Positions 46,901-60,815 of a stretch of DNA of 64,000 nucleotides are shown one piece after another (the first letter of the stretch is position 1; each line of letters starts with the position of its first letter). Both the position numbers and the translations under genes were made by a program. Under the pieces are notes generated by a model. That model ran no database searches and was not told the origin of the DNA. It saw only the letters and a list, made by a program, of their open reading frames with translations. Origin of the DNA: Colias croceus (Eukaryota; Arthropoda; Insecta; Lepidoptera; Pieridae); assembly GCF_905220415.1 (NCBI RefSeq), contig NC_059556.1, forward strand, positions 384,501 through 448,500, written 5' to 3'.

Positions 46901-49113
46901 CATCAGCGAAAATTTTATTGGCTCCAGTCAATAAATATTTACTCGATTGCAAACGGTTTAGTTTACACGATCGACGATCATGCGTGTATGTTTGATTGAT
47001 GTCCAATCCGTAACTAGTTCAGAACCCAAATCGTGATGAAAGAGACCACTGTTTACGCGAGGTTATCAAATGCTTTAGGGAAATCTATCAAATTATAAGT
47101 GAGGAAGTAGTGGTACTTTTCTATGAGAGATGTTGTGAAAGAGTGTGTTTGGTTAAAATTTAAATTTTGTTAAATTACTGTTATAGTATTAGTACGCTTC
47201 TAAATTTCAGATCGCATGATGTCACATTTCTATGTATGGAGTATGCCGCTGAACTTTACGTAATTCTTAAAATTAACCTCAGCTTGATTGTTTGGATGAT
47301 GACTACGTATAGGCATTTGAAACTTTTTCAAATGTTCATAAATAGTCATACAAATTGTCCAAACAGCCGCTAAATGAGAATACGTCTTCAATGAGCATAT
47401 GAAATTGAAATTTAAATGATATGACTAGCGCTAGTAAAAGTACAGAAAATGAAATACCTATACTATTATACCAAAAATTATTGAAAAAAAAACTGCTAAT
47501 TTCATAGCATAGCATATAGTTTTGGTAAGATGGTTAATAATAATTAATTATTGTGGTGTCACCCAAGGACCAAGGTACTGTCAATGGTCCACAAGATTAT
47601 ACATAATATTACGTAACTGGGACACCCACAATTCTCTGTAAAGTTCGAAAACTTAATCGATTCTGCTCATGTGGTTAGTCAAAGTTAGGTCAAAGGTTAT
47701 CTGATCTTTGATAGAACCGATGCGGATCGTTCTAAAGCCGTCTGCGTACAATTATTACGGTAATTGCGAAGTCTGGATGGATTTCAATGGCCCTGTTTGT
47801 AAATTTAACAACTAATAATACAAGAAGTTTGTTAAGATTTGCGGCACGTTTAGTTATGAGTTCTGGAGTTATATTTTATTTATATTATGATGCCTATAAA
47901 AAGTTATTTTATAGGTTTTTCAAGAACGAGAGAGTCAAATGTTTATAAAAAAGGCATCACCATATTTTATTAGTAAAACATTATGAATATTAGATTTTAT
48001 GCAATATGAATAAACAGCTTAATCTAAACATGTATTTTGGCTCCACTTCAAGATCATAAACTATATTATTAATACGAATATAATTTTCTAGTACATAATA
48101 TTTAGAACTAATTTAACTGCTTTTCATAAGCTAGATGACCTACTTACCTAATTAATAAAACCTCAGCCTAATTTTTAATTTCAAATAAACTAACTTCATA
48201 GACTACCCCTTTTCTAAGTCAATCAATTAACAGGACCATTAATTATCTGTGGAAACATTTAATTGGTGAAATAACAGACGAAAGTCGAGTTCACACGCTA
48301 TAAACAAATTAAGTAAAACCCTTCTATCGAGTTGGTATCGGGCCAAATATTTAAATAGCTTTCCTTGTGGGCCATTAAACACGCGTCGTGAATTCTAATG
48401 TGTCCCGTCACCCTTTGAACTCGAATTAATAACATATCGACCCATATCTCTTAGGATTGTTTATCATTGTATTAAGAATGATTGGTGATGATGCTCATTG
48501 CTTATTTCGATTGAATTATCACATTATATGACACACACATTATATTATACTATTCATTTATACAATGTATCAAAAGATGGTAATGAAAATCAATGACGAA
48601 ATAAACGTTTGAATTTTCCAAATAATTCTCTAATAAGTAGACTAATAGTTAGAATTATCTTGTAATGGACATCTTAATCAGTTGGCTAAACGTAACCAAT
48701 TCATTGCAGATGTTTAATATATAATATGTAAACTTTTTTGTGTATTATGACCTTATATTTCATGTCTCTTGTATCGCTTATCGTAAAAATCGCTTCAGCT
48801 TATGTTTCAAATCGCTCGTTCTCTGTCCTTCTTTGTTCTAACACCAACAACGTTGTAGTTACAAGATAATATGGCGACTGTTCTTATCTACGTTATATTG
48901 TATTAATACTTCAGCCTTAGTTGGAAACTTGCGACTTAGTGGCGATGAAAAGTTTTTGCTACAAATCTGAAGGTTTGAAGACGGTACATACATACTTTAG
49001 CATCAATTTATGTAAGGTTTAATGCTGTAATTTATTAAAAAGTATACTAACTAAATAGCCCTGACTACGTTCTTTAACTAGTGCAAATAAACGAGTGACT
49101 ATTATATATTTAA
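43908..49113. other. AT-rich intergenic DNA
   Basis: No gene or well-preserved repeat. A degraded Helitron-like trace at about 45360-45500. Confidence 0.35.
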
Positions 49114-49291
49114 ACTAGCGGTCCACCCCGGCTTCGCCCGTGGTACATATTTCGCAATAAAAGGTAGCCTATGTTCTTTCTCAGGATCTAAAGATTGTCT
49201 GTGCCAAATTTCATCAAATCGGTCCAGTAGTTTATGAGCCTATTCATTACAATCAAACAATCAAACAAAGTTTTCCTCTTTATAATATTAG
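49114..49291 (-). mobile_element. Helitron-like remnant
   Basis: AAACTAGCGGTCCACCCCGG to CTTTATAATATTAGT with internal AAATCGGTCCAGTAGTTTAT. Confidence 0.65.
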
Positions 49292-50355
49292 TTATTATTT
49301 CAAAATAAATGATAAATTCGTAACAATTCATACGTATTACAATGAAACAAGATTTTAATTGTTACGGTCGGTATTATAATTAGCATTGAATAAATTATGC
49401 AATTTCCTTTATTCTTGCACAAACAAACATGAGGTTATACATTCTAAATATAGTAATATTAAAAATCAAGTACAAGTTACCTAATATAATATTAAGGATA
49501 ACAATATAAGGAATATAATTATAATGATATTGGATAATGACATGATGCAATAAGATTTTTCTACTTGTAAATCCACATCTATTTAAACTTTGAAGAAGAA
49601 AAGCAATAAAAATAATCATCAAATATAATATTATAACAAAAAACCGCAAATGACACAATATATTTACCATAATTCAAATAATTATTATCACCAACATTGA
49701 TCATAATAAAACCCGCAGATGATACATAAACTTTACTCTCATAATCTTTTTTATTTAAATTTTATCAATGCTCGTTTCGTGGCCCCACTGCAAGACTACG
49801 CTAAGTCCTATACACGCTCTCAACTTGGTTATTGTGATAACGCTTAGGTGTTGCTTGTTGTGAACTTGGGAAATTCTGATCGTATTAGTTTAATGCCTTT
49901 AACATTTGGCTAAGTAGCTTAGGCAAATATTAAGAGGTTTAGATTATTAGGAATAATAAAATCAATAGATGGTAATATAAATAAGATATAAACAATATAA
50001 TGTATATCATTGTTTAGAAAAGTCACCAATTAATTTTATGGTCTTTTTATTTTTGTAAATAAGGTCCAGAAAAATAGCCTAATTGATTGAGTTGATTTTG
50101 ATACTTATGTTTAATTTTAGGCTGTACAAAAAATGATCTTAAAATATCATATTACAAGTTACATTAAGAAATTTTTAACAGCATTTAAGTCAGGAGGCTA
50201 TTTTTGTTACAAAAACATATAAACAAAATAAATATCCATTCAAATGGAAGCGGTTTTCACACCGCTGCGAAAAGTTAGTTTTACTGCGTAAGTGTGCAAC
50301 CTGCATAACTGTTTTAGTTATCAGTCGGTGAAATGCGGTCCATTGACCCTTTTTT

Positions 50356-50547
50356 AATGAAAAATGAAGGGCTATCTTAATTTAATTTGTGCTAAGCCAA
50401 GCTAAGTCATTTTTAGATAGCTTACTTTCGAAATTGTATACAAAATAAAAATAAAAAATAAAATAATATTTATTTGCTTAAAACAAATTTTTATAAATAA
50501 CATATTCTGGTCACATATAAAATTAAGATAGCCCTTCATTTTTCATT
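50356..50547. repeat. Hairpin-forming repeat, 28-bp perfect arms
   Basis: 50356-50383 and 50520-50547 are exact reverse complements (core GAAGGGCTATCTTAA). A direct copy of GTCATTTTTAGATAGCTT occurs at about 50407 and, with one extra T, at 50551. Confidence 0.75.
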
Positions 50548-51605
50548 GAAGTCATTTTTTAGATAGCTTGTATAACACAACCATATAATGCAAGCACTTA
50601 TGGAAGCACTTTGGAAATTACCCAGCACATAATTCATGAAAATAATTTTTTACAAAATTATCACAATATTCATATAACACTAAATGTATGCTAAAGTTTT
50701 CATACCACCTCACCCGCTTCAGCTAAGCGTGCAAATCTTCTGATCTCATGGCCCCACAATCTAACCACTAATGCTACTAAGAGACGTGATACCGTTAATA
50801 CTGTGCTGAATACTGTGCCTCCAGTGAATAAGGGAGTAAGACGAGTTATTCCCTTTGGTTTTTATTACACCATTGGATTCAGCTCGTCAAAATACACAAC
50901 ATATCAAAAGGACATATCTCTAGCTGCATCCTAACCCATTTTTTCGAATGACCCAAACGGTATAAGTAGGGTGTGATTAACGGTGTAAGTTACCTTATCC
51001 ATCATTTTAGGCAATCGCAAAGGAACTATTCGTCTCGAGTCAAAATAACCCACGAACACAAGGACGTATGTGTAGTTATACTTTTTGAATAAAGACATAA
51101 TTCATTTTGTTCCATCCGTGCTAACACTATTTTAGTATATGTTCAAGTGACGACATGAGACAGTTTCGCATTAATGCCGTATTGTAATTGGTCTATTTGA
51201 ATACTGCACGGAAACAACAGACACTATTTCTTTTTGCTTAATAATATTTTTCAATCGTTTTTTCAATAAATATGCAACAGTAAATCTTTATATTTAAAAA
51301 AAAAGGTATTTATCAATCAACTTGGAATACTAATAATATTTCTATGGAAATTAACTATTTTTTGCAATAGATAAAAATACAGTTTTAATTAACACATTAA
51401 GTGCATTTAATGATATTATACTCTTTGTTTATATAAATACAGAACGATAATTGAATTGTCTAAAAAAGCCAACAAAAATGTTAAACTTATATTTTCTTCT
51501 TTTAATTGGGTAAGTTTTCTAAAAAATAACTAGTTTTTAATCTTTTTTTTTTAATTTAATCTAACCAATAATACTATAATTACCTACAGACGCATAGAAA
51601 AAAAA

Positions 51606-51701
51606 TTATAACCAGTCTTGTAAAGTCTCTTCAAGTCGTATTTGCATCCAAGGCACCTTCAAATCTGTGCTTAATTTTTTCATAAAATCTCTGCGGCTCA
51701 T
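51606..51701 (-). pseudogene. Transposase-like fragment (possibly piggyBac C-terminal part)
   Basis: 31-residue frame starting MSRRDFMKKLSTDLKVPW and ending in a stop. The RRxF-x3-L-x2-L-x2-P phrase resembles the segment near the end of the piggyBac DDE domain. A stop lies a short way upstream in frame. It could be a nested insertion, because the surrounding TIR element lacks TTAA flanks. Weak call. Confidence 0.3.
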
Positions 51702-52505
51702 TGTTTTTTCTTTATTTATCTATATTATTTTGATATTATAAGATATAGAAATTGTTAAAATTTCATAACATGCCGTAAAATATCGCCACAGACCACCTAT
51801 AACTTTCCCTGTAAGGTAACTGAACATACAGGAATATGGTTTTCGAGCTTCTCTTAACTCTTTATAGTGCTTGTATCCTCAATGTATAACACATATTCGT
51901 TTATAACCACCAGACAACATCTCAGCCACCCAATCCTCTTTCTTGGAGTCCAAATCCAGCGGAGGACAACAGTCATTTACTAAAATTGAAGGTTTTTCGT
52001 CCTAGTGTTAAAGTTTTCTGGATCCTATTTTATACTCAATATATACTTAGTATATAATACTATATCATGTAAAACGTGACTTGGAAAAAAAAATATTCAC
52101 ATAAATCACAAAATAATTTTTTTTAAACAATCGTAAAAGTTACGAAAAGCCCAATTATACGTCAAAATGACGTACAACATCCTCTTTACTACAAAATGGC
52201 GGAATTTACCGGGAAGAGCCAACTATGTACTGCTAGGTCTCGACGGCTAATGAGTTGTTTCTGGATTTCGAAGTGATTCGATGGTAAATATAGAAAAGAC
52301 AAAGATATTTCGCCGCGGTGTACATCAAATTTACGTAGATTGGACTTCTAGGGTTAAATGCATAAACACCTAAATGTTGTTTTGTTTTTATTATATCTAA
52401 TAACGTTAAAAAATCCGTTGATTTCACTCGTTTTTCAAGCTACATGCATGGTTGTTCCACTAAAAGGCTTCAATTGAGTCATAAAGTACACAAAGGAGAA
52501 TGCCC

Positions 52506-52857
52506 ATTTTTGGTACTGGTTTTTCTCATGCATCAAGACAACAATACTATTAAAAAAATCTCTTCAATTTAGAGGCCTTCTGACCATCGGAAAATATATT
52601 TTGAACAGGGAATGTTTTGTAAAATCTAATAAGACATGTAATTGTTTAGATCCGTTATTATAGATTTAGTGTCCGTTTACATTTTTGGTACTTACAGGTT
52701 TTTCTTATGCAGCAAGATAAAAATACTATGTATTAAAAAAAATCTCGGCAATTTTGAGGCCTTCTTACTATCGGAAAATATATTTTGATCAGGGAATGTT
52801 TTGTAAAATCTAATAAGACATGTAATTGTTTAGATCCGTTACCATAGATTTAGTACC
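52506..52857. repeat. Tandem duplication, about 175-bp unit, two copies
   Basis: Copies at 52506-52680 and 52681-52857 share ATTTTTGGTACT at the start and GGGAATGTTTTGTAAAATCT in the second half; mismatches are spread along the unit. Confidence 0.85.
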
Positions 52858-54800
52858 CATTACTGGTTACCACGGTAACCAAGCGGTAACTATTATGACA
52901 TTTACTATGGTAAATAGCTAAATGTATTAATATCGATTATTGTTTTCATTGAATTACAAAAAAAATCAATTAACATAAAATCACTCTGTAAGGTATTGTT
53001 TATACACTGTAGGTTGTTTTAACATAATATATAGTGAAGTAAAATAATATAAATATATATAAAAAAATATTATTATGACATAGCTTGGTAGGTAACCAGT
53101 TATTTCTTATTTGTTTCTTTCTTCGAATATGTAGTGAAAAAATGAATCAAACAACAACAACAATATGTAAACCGAATAAAAACGCTATTGGCATTTTTTA
53201 AATATATTACTTAATATATTTACCTAGGTTTTCTTGAAATCCGTCCCGAAAGATTTCTGGTGCCTACCTACACTAGCCGATGAACAGATAGACTGTCTGA
53301 AAGCATAAGCTCTACGTATAGATTAAATATGTTAAACGAAAAATAACCTTCAGACGATAAAATACTACCTAAATCACACATAAACCTAACTAAATCGGGT
53401 TTATTTAAGTTTTGAGGTTAATTCACATTTTTCTCAATATCTTGAAAACCCCTGTTTTTATCACAAAAAAATCAATTGGTAAAAATCTTTTGAATATCGA
53501 AGAACCCTCCAAAACCACTCTGGCATTGATGCAACACTATACTGTGGTCCATACTTTCATGGGCATTCTCCTTTCAAGCATGATAAGTCGCATTATTTCT
53601 ATAAAACCAAAACTGGCAATAATATAAGTCGTGTTATGCGACTATGAACATAGTGCATTAGGGCATAAGTCGTTATATTGCAAAGAGCAAAAAAAAAATT
53701 ATGTGAATACATTGAGTTATTCCATGAAGTACTCGTTCATAAGGCCACAACTACAAAAAAACACGAAAAAAGTATATTTATGGGGTTGTTACAATATCTG
53801 TTCATATGTAAAAATAAAATCTAACATCATATCTTACCCATAAAAGCTTAAAAATTTGAAGTTATAAAGATTTAGTGTTGATATATAGTTTTTTGTCTCT
53901 CCTGAAAAGTGCTGTTTTTGAGTTATTCCCTTATTCACTGGAGGCACAGAATATTGAGATAATATTCAAAATGGCGCATGGATGTTGTATGGAAAATATT
54001 TAGCTTACTACTTTCAGTGGAAAATCGCCTTGATAAATTGTTTTATTAAAATTGCAATTATAATTATTTTATGTATATAAAAGTATTTAGATAAAAACTA
54101 ATGATTTATTTGTATTTGTTTCAGGTATGTTCACTAATGATGCCTACTAGAGTGCAACGTAAAAGTGTAAGATAATTTTAATACCTGAAAAACGACAAAA
54201 ATAATATAAATTATTATATTATTAATAATTAATAAGTAGGTATAAACCACATAAGCAAAAATGAAGTTTTTTTATCATTTCTTAAATTTTCAAATCGCTC
54301 TCATATCAATCAATGTTCATCAAATCTGTTAAACGATCCCGGTATAATATACAAATATCCCAAATTTCCTAGACTGTACCCAAAAACAAGATCAATAAGA
54401 ACTTAAAAATTTTACATTAAAAGTTGAGTAGAGTAAGCTTTGTATAGAGATTAGAGATCTAGAAATTATCACATTATAATCTACGAAAATTTAATCATAG
54501 GTAGAAATGCACATTTTTTCAAAGTCGGTAAAGTGGTGTATGGATTATCGATTACATTCCGCAAATAGGCAGGTCAGTGATCGCTTGAGCTCTAGTTACG
54601 GGAATCGAACTCGCACCACAGACCACAACCGACGTGGATTGTATACTCTGTTAGAAGATACACTTTCTCTTTTAGTTTTGTTATTGATAAGTATAATAGA
54701 CTAAAGTATGCATAATGTTTATTAAAATTATTAATTAGGTCATTCAGAGTGGCAAATTGTAATACGATGCATATTTTATTTGTTTCAGTAAAGTTTAATA

Positions 54801-54843
54801 AAAAATTCACTGTTGATCAAAATTTGACCAACAGTGAATTTTT
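54801..54843. repeat. Compact hairpin, 15-bp perfect stem
   Basis: AAAAATTCACTGTTG at 54801-54815 and its exact inverse at 54829-54843, with a loop that is itself nearly palindromic. Confidence 0.8.
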
Positions 54844-57320
54844 GTTATTTAATTATAATAGGTATTTAATACCTATTTAAAAAACTATTCTAAAAATATT
54901 ATCAACGAAACCATTTCATTAACGAAGCAATAAAAAATAATTTGTTGAACTCGCAACATCGTAGGACAACAATTATTATAGTTTGTTTGCGACAAATAAT
55001 AATAAAACCTATTCTGGTGTACTAAAGTCCAGTTTCCCATCAGATGCTCCAATAGAACAATACTCCAAATACGGATAAGTTATTTGACACGCATGAAATA
55101 TTGTCACCCGACGTATAAGGTGTAGGGAATGAGTAAAAATAACGGTGTATAATACAAGGGCCATAACGAGAATCGCATACCGCTTCTTATCAAGTATCGG
55201 GGGAAAATCCGTATAGTATAGACTAAAAATATAGATAAAATTTTTACATATTCTATTTACACCTAAATTACAATTTTTATGTTTAAATTATGAAAGAAGG
55301 GATATTATAAGTAGGTAAAAATGTATATGTGTATATTTCTTTTAATTTGTTAAGTACATATAAAACACATCAATTATTAGAAGAAATTATTATTTCGGCT
55401 TTTTGCACTTCGTGGGTCGGTCAATTTAATTAATATATTAATTTTACATTTAATCAAACAAGAAACAATAAACACGATCAACTAATCAATAATAACATAG
55501 TATTTTTAGCCGTTTGTTCCATTCCCACATGCATGCATATAATCACTCAAATTATGTATTCAGCGTATAATAATTTCACATAAAATTTAATATTTATGAA
55601 AGATAAATAAACATAATATTTTGCAACGTACACCGTGTCATTTACCACAAGTATCTATTATAATCTTTAACGATTATCGAATGTGACTGTTCAAACCTGT
55701 CAGGCAGTATCTTATAATTTTGCATATACTATCGCTTCAAGGGATTCTCGACTCTATCTCAGGTGAGTAGAGATCAATTTCATCTTGCAAGTTATTGGCC
55801 ACGAAAAGCTATTTATCAATGTCGGGAGATGAATGATGAGTGTGACAAGCTTGTGTTATTAGTTTATGAAATTTGAGGGAGAAATACTGCGGTTAATAGA
55901 CTGGAAGTAAAAATGTCCAAATTTATAGTTAATTTGAGGAAACAAGTTGGGTGTTCAGAAAATGTTGGTATAATAACGGGAGAATTTATTGAAGAATAAT
56001 TATGATGTTACCTACATTAATATCTTTAGGGAATATTATTAATAGCTCTTTTGTAAAAGAAAACGTCTTGTTGCATTGTTAATGTGTCTGTTACTGTTAG
56101 TAGTCTAATATCAATGTTATGAAGGAAACATTGAAGCTCTTCCTATCATAATTTTTAATTGTACTTTTCCCTTGAGTCATCTGTGTAATTTTTTTGTCTT
56201 TATCAACAACAAAACCAAAACAAACAACAGCCTAAAAAATTCAACCCTTAATAAATTATGCGTCAGTCAATTAACGAGTATCATGTAGAATGTAAAATGC
56301 AGTCCCATTTACGCTTTGCGACTCATTTAGGAGACAATAAAATTTCATATTCTACCCTATATTTTCGACAAAGCGCTATATTAAGAATATTTAACGAAAT
56401 TCTATCACGTCCCTATCATAACAGACACAAATCATGCGACCCCATCGAGTCCACAATAAATTTCGATATTGAATATACTATCCTACAAAATCAAATTCAA
56501 CCTTCAACCAATGTCGCATGGTACAATTTTGCACATACGCAAAATTTACTCCAGCACGCAACTTTAATGAAGCCAGAATTGAAGTCTAGTTCGATTAAAT
56601 GTAAATTTTAAATTCTAAAAAATAAAGTCCACATTCCGTTGATTATGTTTTGCGTTCGGATTAAAAATGTTTTGTTGCGTTTGGAGTGAGTTTTTACTTT
56701 GAGTTGTTTAGTGATAGAAATGGATTGAACTCGTTCACGGTTTAACTATGACCTATGTCATCTGTGGGATTATAGTCGCTGCGGTATTTTTATTGACAAA
56801 TCCCATTCTATGGAACAAGTGCTGGCGTTTGTTTGCGATCGTCCTTTTGAAAATATTGATATGCGCTGGTATTTACATATTGTGGAATACTTAAGTGATC
56901 TGCAACTAAATTTTTCAAACATGTCGGTATGATTAAAATAATAATATTATATAATTATCATAACACGACATATCATTTAAAAAGTTTAATTTGATGAACT
57001 CCAAAAATTATTTTTAAGACTTTACAGAAGTCTTAAAAATCATTTTAAAAATCAATAAACCAACAACACAACAACACACCATACTATATGACAAAATAAA
57101 TTTCTATAACTAGGTACATCGAATAATTTATGTAACACAAACAAAAAAAATTACATTATTAATGACGAAATTTCAATAATTAAATAAACAGAAATAAAAT
57201 ACATCAGCACGTCTGTCCGCGCCGACGTCTGTCAGCAGCACACTGCCACATATTTCTATCTACCCTCAAATCACGTCACTACGGCTTATCCTATATCCTA
57301 GTGGGATTCATAATCCCGTG
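54844..57320. other. AT-rich intergenic DNA
   Basis: No supported gene. A 117-codon plus-strand frame at 56258-56611 shows no recognisable motif, signal or splice context. Confidence 0.35.
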
Positions 57321-57400
57321 ATTAACACCGGCCCTTAGGGACCAAATAAGTTTCCGTAACATTTGCGGAATTGCTTGCGGTCCGGGGGCCCGGTGTTAAT
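57321..57400. repeat. GC-rich imperfect hairpin
   Basis: ATTAACACCGGCCC at the left and GGGCCCGGTGTTAAT at the right are nearly exact inverted copies, continued by AGGGACC and GGTCCGG; arms of about 22 bp. Confidence 0.6.
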
Positions 57401-60400
57401 TTTTGTAATCACTTTCTATATTAGTTTAGGCGGGATTGGGAAATTCTTCGCGCGCTTTTGTTTATCTGAGATTCCCAGCGGGATACAACGTATTTGATAC
57501 CAGATTTATTTTGGGGTTTAGCAAGAGTGTTTGTAGATGCTGTGGAGATATTTATAATTTATTGGGCGAAACGTAGTAGTGCCTATTGATTACATTCAGT
57601 TCCATTGTTTGCTAAATTAAAGCTATTTATGTCTAAAATATCATATCTGCAAAAAACAAAAGGAACAGTAGTACGACTTGCTCTACAATAACTTTGAGTT
57701 TTATTTTAAAAACTATATTATAACCTTCAGACAATAAAAGTAACAAAGTACTTACCTACTGCTTTTTCCAAAAGAGGCATTCTAGCAAACTACTAGGTAC
57801 TATTTTATTCTGTTTCACAATACTATTGTAAATTACAAGGTTACATTAAATGGCCCATTATACGACCTCAGTCTAATTGTTAATTTATTTACTTAAGTGT
57901 ACCGTGTAGTGGTGAGCAGTATTGATCAACCAAACGTACTAAGTAATTAGATTAACTAATGCAAATATAGAATGTAATAATATCTTAACAAATTATCCTG
58001 TAACATATTAACTGTTATCATCCGTTTTGGAATTTTTCAGAAAAAAAAACTGATAGAGCGAGAAACCTCTTATTAGTTAGCTATTATAAAGTAACAATGA
58101 TGATAAATAAAAACAAACCAAAAAATATAAAAAAACAGTTCCACATTTAAAAACCGCATGTGATTATCTTTCACATCTAGTCTTTCAAATAATCAATATA
58201 TCTGTTATTAAATTTTAATTAAATATGATCAAAGAAATATACCTCATTCCAATATCTCTATTATAATCCCAGTCGTAACAGCTGTTGTTACACAAGGCTG
58301 TTACTTATAAACGATGAAACTGTAGAATATTAAATTTGACTCTCGACTTTATTAAATGCTCCACAAAATAAATAACTTCGATTAATTGAAAATCACTTGG
58401 CCCAAAGCTTAAGATTTGGCGAAATAATAATCGAATGACTCTGTATGTTTCCTTTATTCTTAAAACTACTTATATTACATTGGTAAAAGAGTACGAATAG
58501 TTAAAAGTTTATTTCCAACTTCTCACGACACTGACTTTCGCGGCAAGTCAGAAGTACAATATTTTGCTATGATAGCATTACAATTACTTGTAATAGTGTA
58601 TCGAGATAGCGTTTTCAGCGGTAGTCGCAAATGGTATCACAAATATTAGAAAAAAAAGCTGAGGATGTAATCTTTTAGCCGAATTGATCCTGTATTTTTC
58701 TGAAAGAACAAGAAACATTTCACATAGCACACTTATCCATCACTAATCAATACTCTACTTCAACAGTAATTAAATTCTGTGATTAAACTAAAAATGTTCA
58801 CATCAATAGGATGTTCCACACATTATAATATTACCACAGATAGAGTAAATTTCGTCGGATACAACATATAGGTTATAAAATTAGGTAATGAATCCGAACT
58901 GTGCCGAGTGCTAAGCCACTCGATTTAATTAAATTAATTAACGGTTATGTTTACAACGGTTAAGTAAGGTAAGGTGTGGCGCAAAGTACTTAGCTTAGCT
59001 TTTAGAAATAATATTAGAGATTATTGTTACTTATGTTTTGTGTTTACCCTCAAGGGCATTAATGTTGACTCCTAATTATAAAATAATTACTTACTTTTGT
59101 TGCTCAAAATTAAACATCGGAAATCGTATATCGTTTTTTTCTTACAAATTGAAATTTGTTAGAAATAAAAAGGCTCCATTATAGTTTCTATCCTTTTCTT
59201 TTTTTTTCTATTAAGTAATTAAACACTTATGATATAAAACTGATTCATTTATTGAAAAATACTTAAGTATTCCTCATAGTTCAATACCATAGAAGTATTA
59301 TAAACATTCAACATTTATATATAACCATCTAATATAAATGAAAGAAAGCATTTTACATACATTACTTTAAGAGATCCCGAACAATTTCTGCACGTCTTTC
59401 AGTCGTTTCATATGAAAAATCGCTTCCGCTTATAACTTGTACCACACATAACAACCCCAAACTAATCCGCCATTTATTACACGCCATGTTATGTTCCTCT
59501 GAAACGTTACAGCAATGTATAGCTGATTGATTGAGATCGCTAGAGACCTGGCCAATATCTTTGACTTATAAAGAACCAATTAAAGACACAATTACCACAG
59601 ATGATAATATTATACTGTGCTATTTATTTTCATAAAGAACACGATTACTATTAAGGAATAATCTAACAAAATATAGCCGATATGTGGTTTCATCTGCAGA
59701 GGAATCAGCGGGCAATTATATTATATAATTCAGATACATAAGATACAGTGCCAAGTATGATCAAAATCCGTGCTGTGATTTTCGCGTGAAGGAGTAACAA
59801 ACATACAAACATACAACCATTTTAAAAAAAATTATCCAAAAAAAAACATGTTTCTTCCTTGTTTTCGCTTATATAGACACAATCTTAAATGTATACTGTA
59901 TATGCTAGGCTCTAAAAAAGTAATTAATAAAACAGACGCTTCAATTTTATTTATTATCGTTTGAAGAATAAATCACGTTTTAAATCCTTTGCGAAATCTT
60001 CAATTTCTTTACGTTTAATATAATTCATCTTTTGATTAAATAATCCCAACGTGATTCATTATAAATTAATTATTTTGGCTTTGATAATCTTCAACTTTGT
60101 TAATGTTAATCGTGTTTTAATTTTATCCATCTGTAGATTACAAAATTACTGAAAAATATTTATTTATACATATAAAAAGTAAAACAAAACAAAAAAGAGC
60201 AATACCATCGCCGCTTAACATCGTTATTAACCGCCGTTTAAATCGATCGTTTAAAATTAATTACGAGCCAACAATTAAACAGGCTCAAACATTAATCCAT
60301 TGATTCGAACAAACACCGAGTACCCGCAAAATGGTTTACAATCCACTGCGGTCCCTGATAACCGAATGGCGACGCTAACAAAATAAAACGGATTTTCACT

Positions 60401-60815
60401 TTTACTGCAACCGTTTCATTTAAATAACGCGGTTTATCTGCCATATTATGAATGCGTTTTAAATATTCCACTTTTGATTGTTTTAACGTTAAATTTTCCG
60501 AAATATTCCGTGCACGGATTCAATTTTAACCGAATTTTGAATTGTTGGAAGCAAGAGTTTAAATGTTACACAAATGTTGCCTTATAAAGCGCTGCTTTTA
60601 GTTCGGAATACGAAATCGGCTATCGATTTGAGTAAATTATATTTAGTGTTCATTTCTTGTGTCCAAGTTACAGCTCGTTGAATGTATTTGAAGGTACATT
60701 CAGTAAGCTTATGAAAACATTTAACATGTCATGTGCACGATATCCTTCTGTACGATACTAAAACTTTTTTTAAGCTTGCTATGCTTAGTACAAAATGATT
60801 ATTTTTAAATATTTA
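57401..60815. other. AT-rich intergenic DNA
   Basis: No gene or clear repeat recognised. Confidence 0.35.

Larger units (their letters stand above)
50813..53949. mobile_element. 3.14-kb DNA transposon with 23-bp perfect TIRs
   Basis: Left TIR 50813-50835 and right TIR 53927-53949 are exact inverted copies, beginning CTGTGCCTCCAGTGAATAAG. The element is flanked on both sides by AATA, a possible 4-bp target duplication. A second inverted pair, AAAGGAGAATGCCCAT, lies at 52492-52507 and 53559-53574. Only short coding remains are visible, so it is inactive or non-autonomous. Superfamily not assigned. Confidence 0.7.

Noticed and set aside
50720..50790. tRNA-like stretch ahead of the TIR element
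   Set aside because: TTAGTGGTTAGATTG resembles an A box but no B box at tRNA spacing was found.
56258..56611. 117-codon plus-strand frame, the longest in the right two thirds
   Set aside because: No recognised motif, signal peptide, splice partners or promoter; length is possible by chance in this much sequence.
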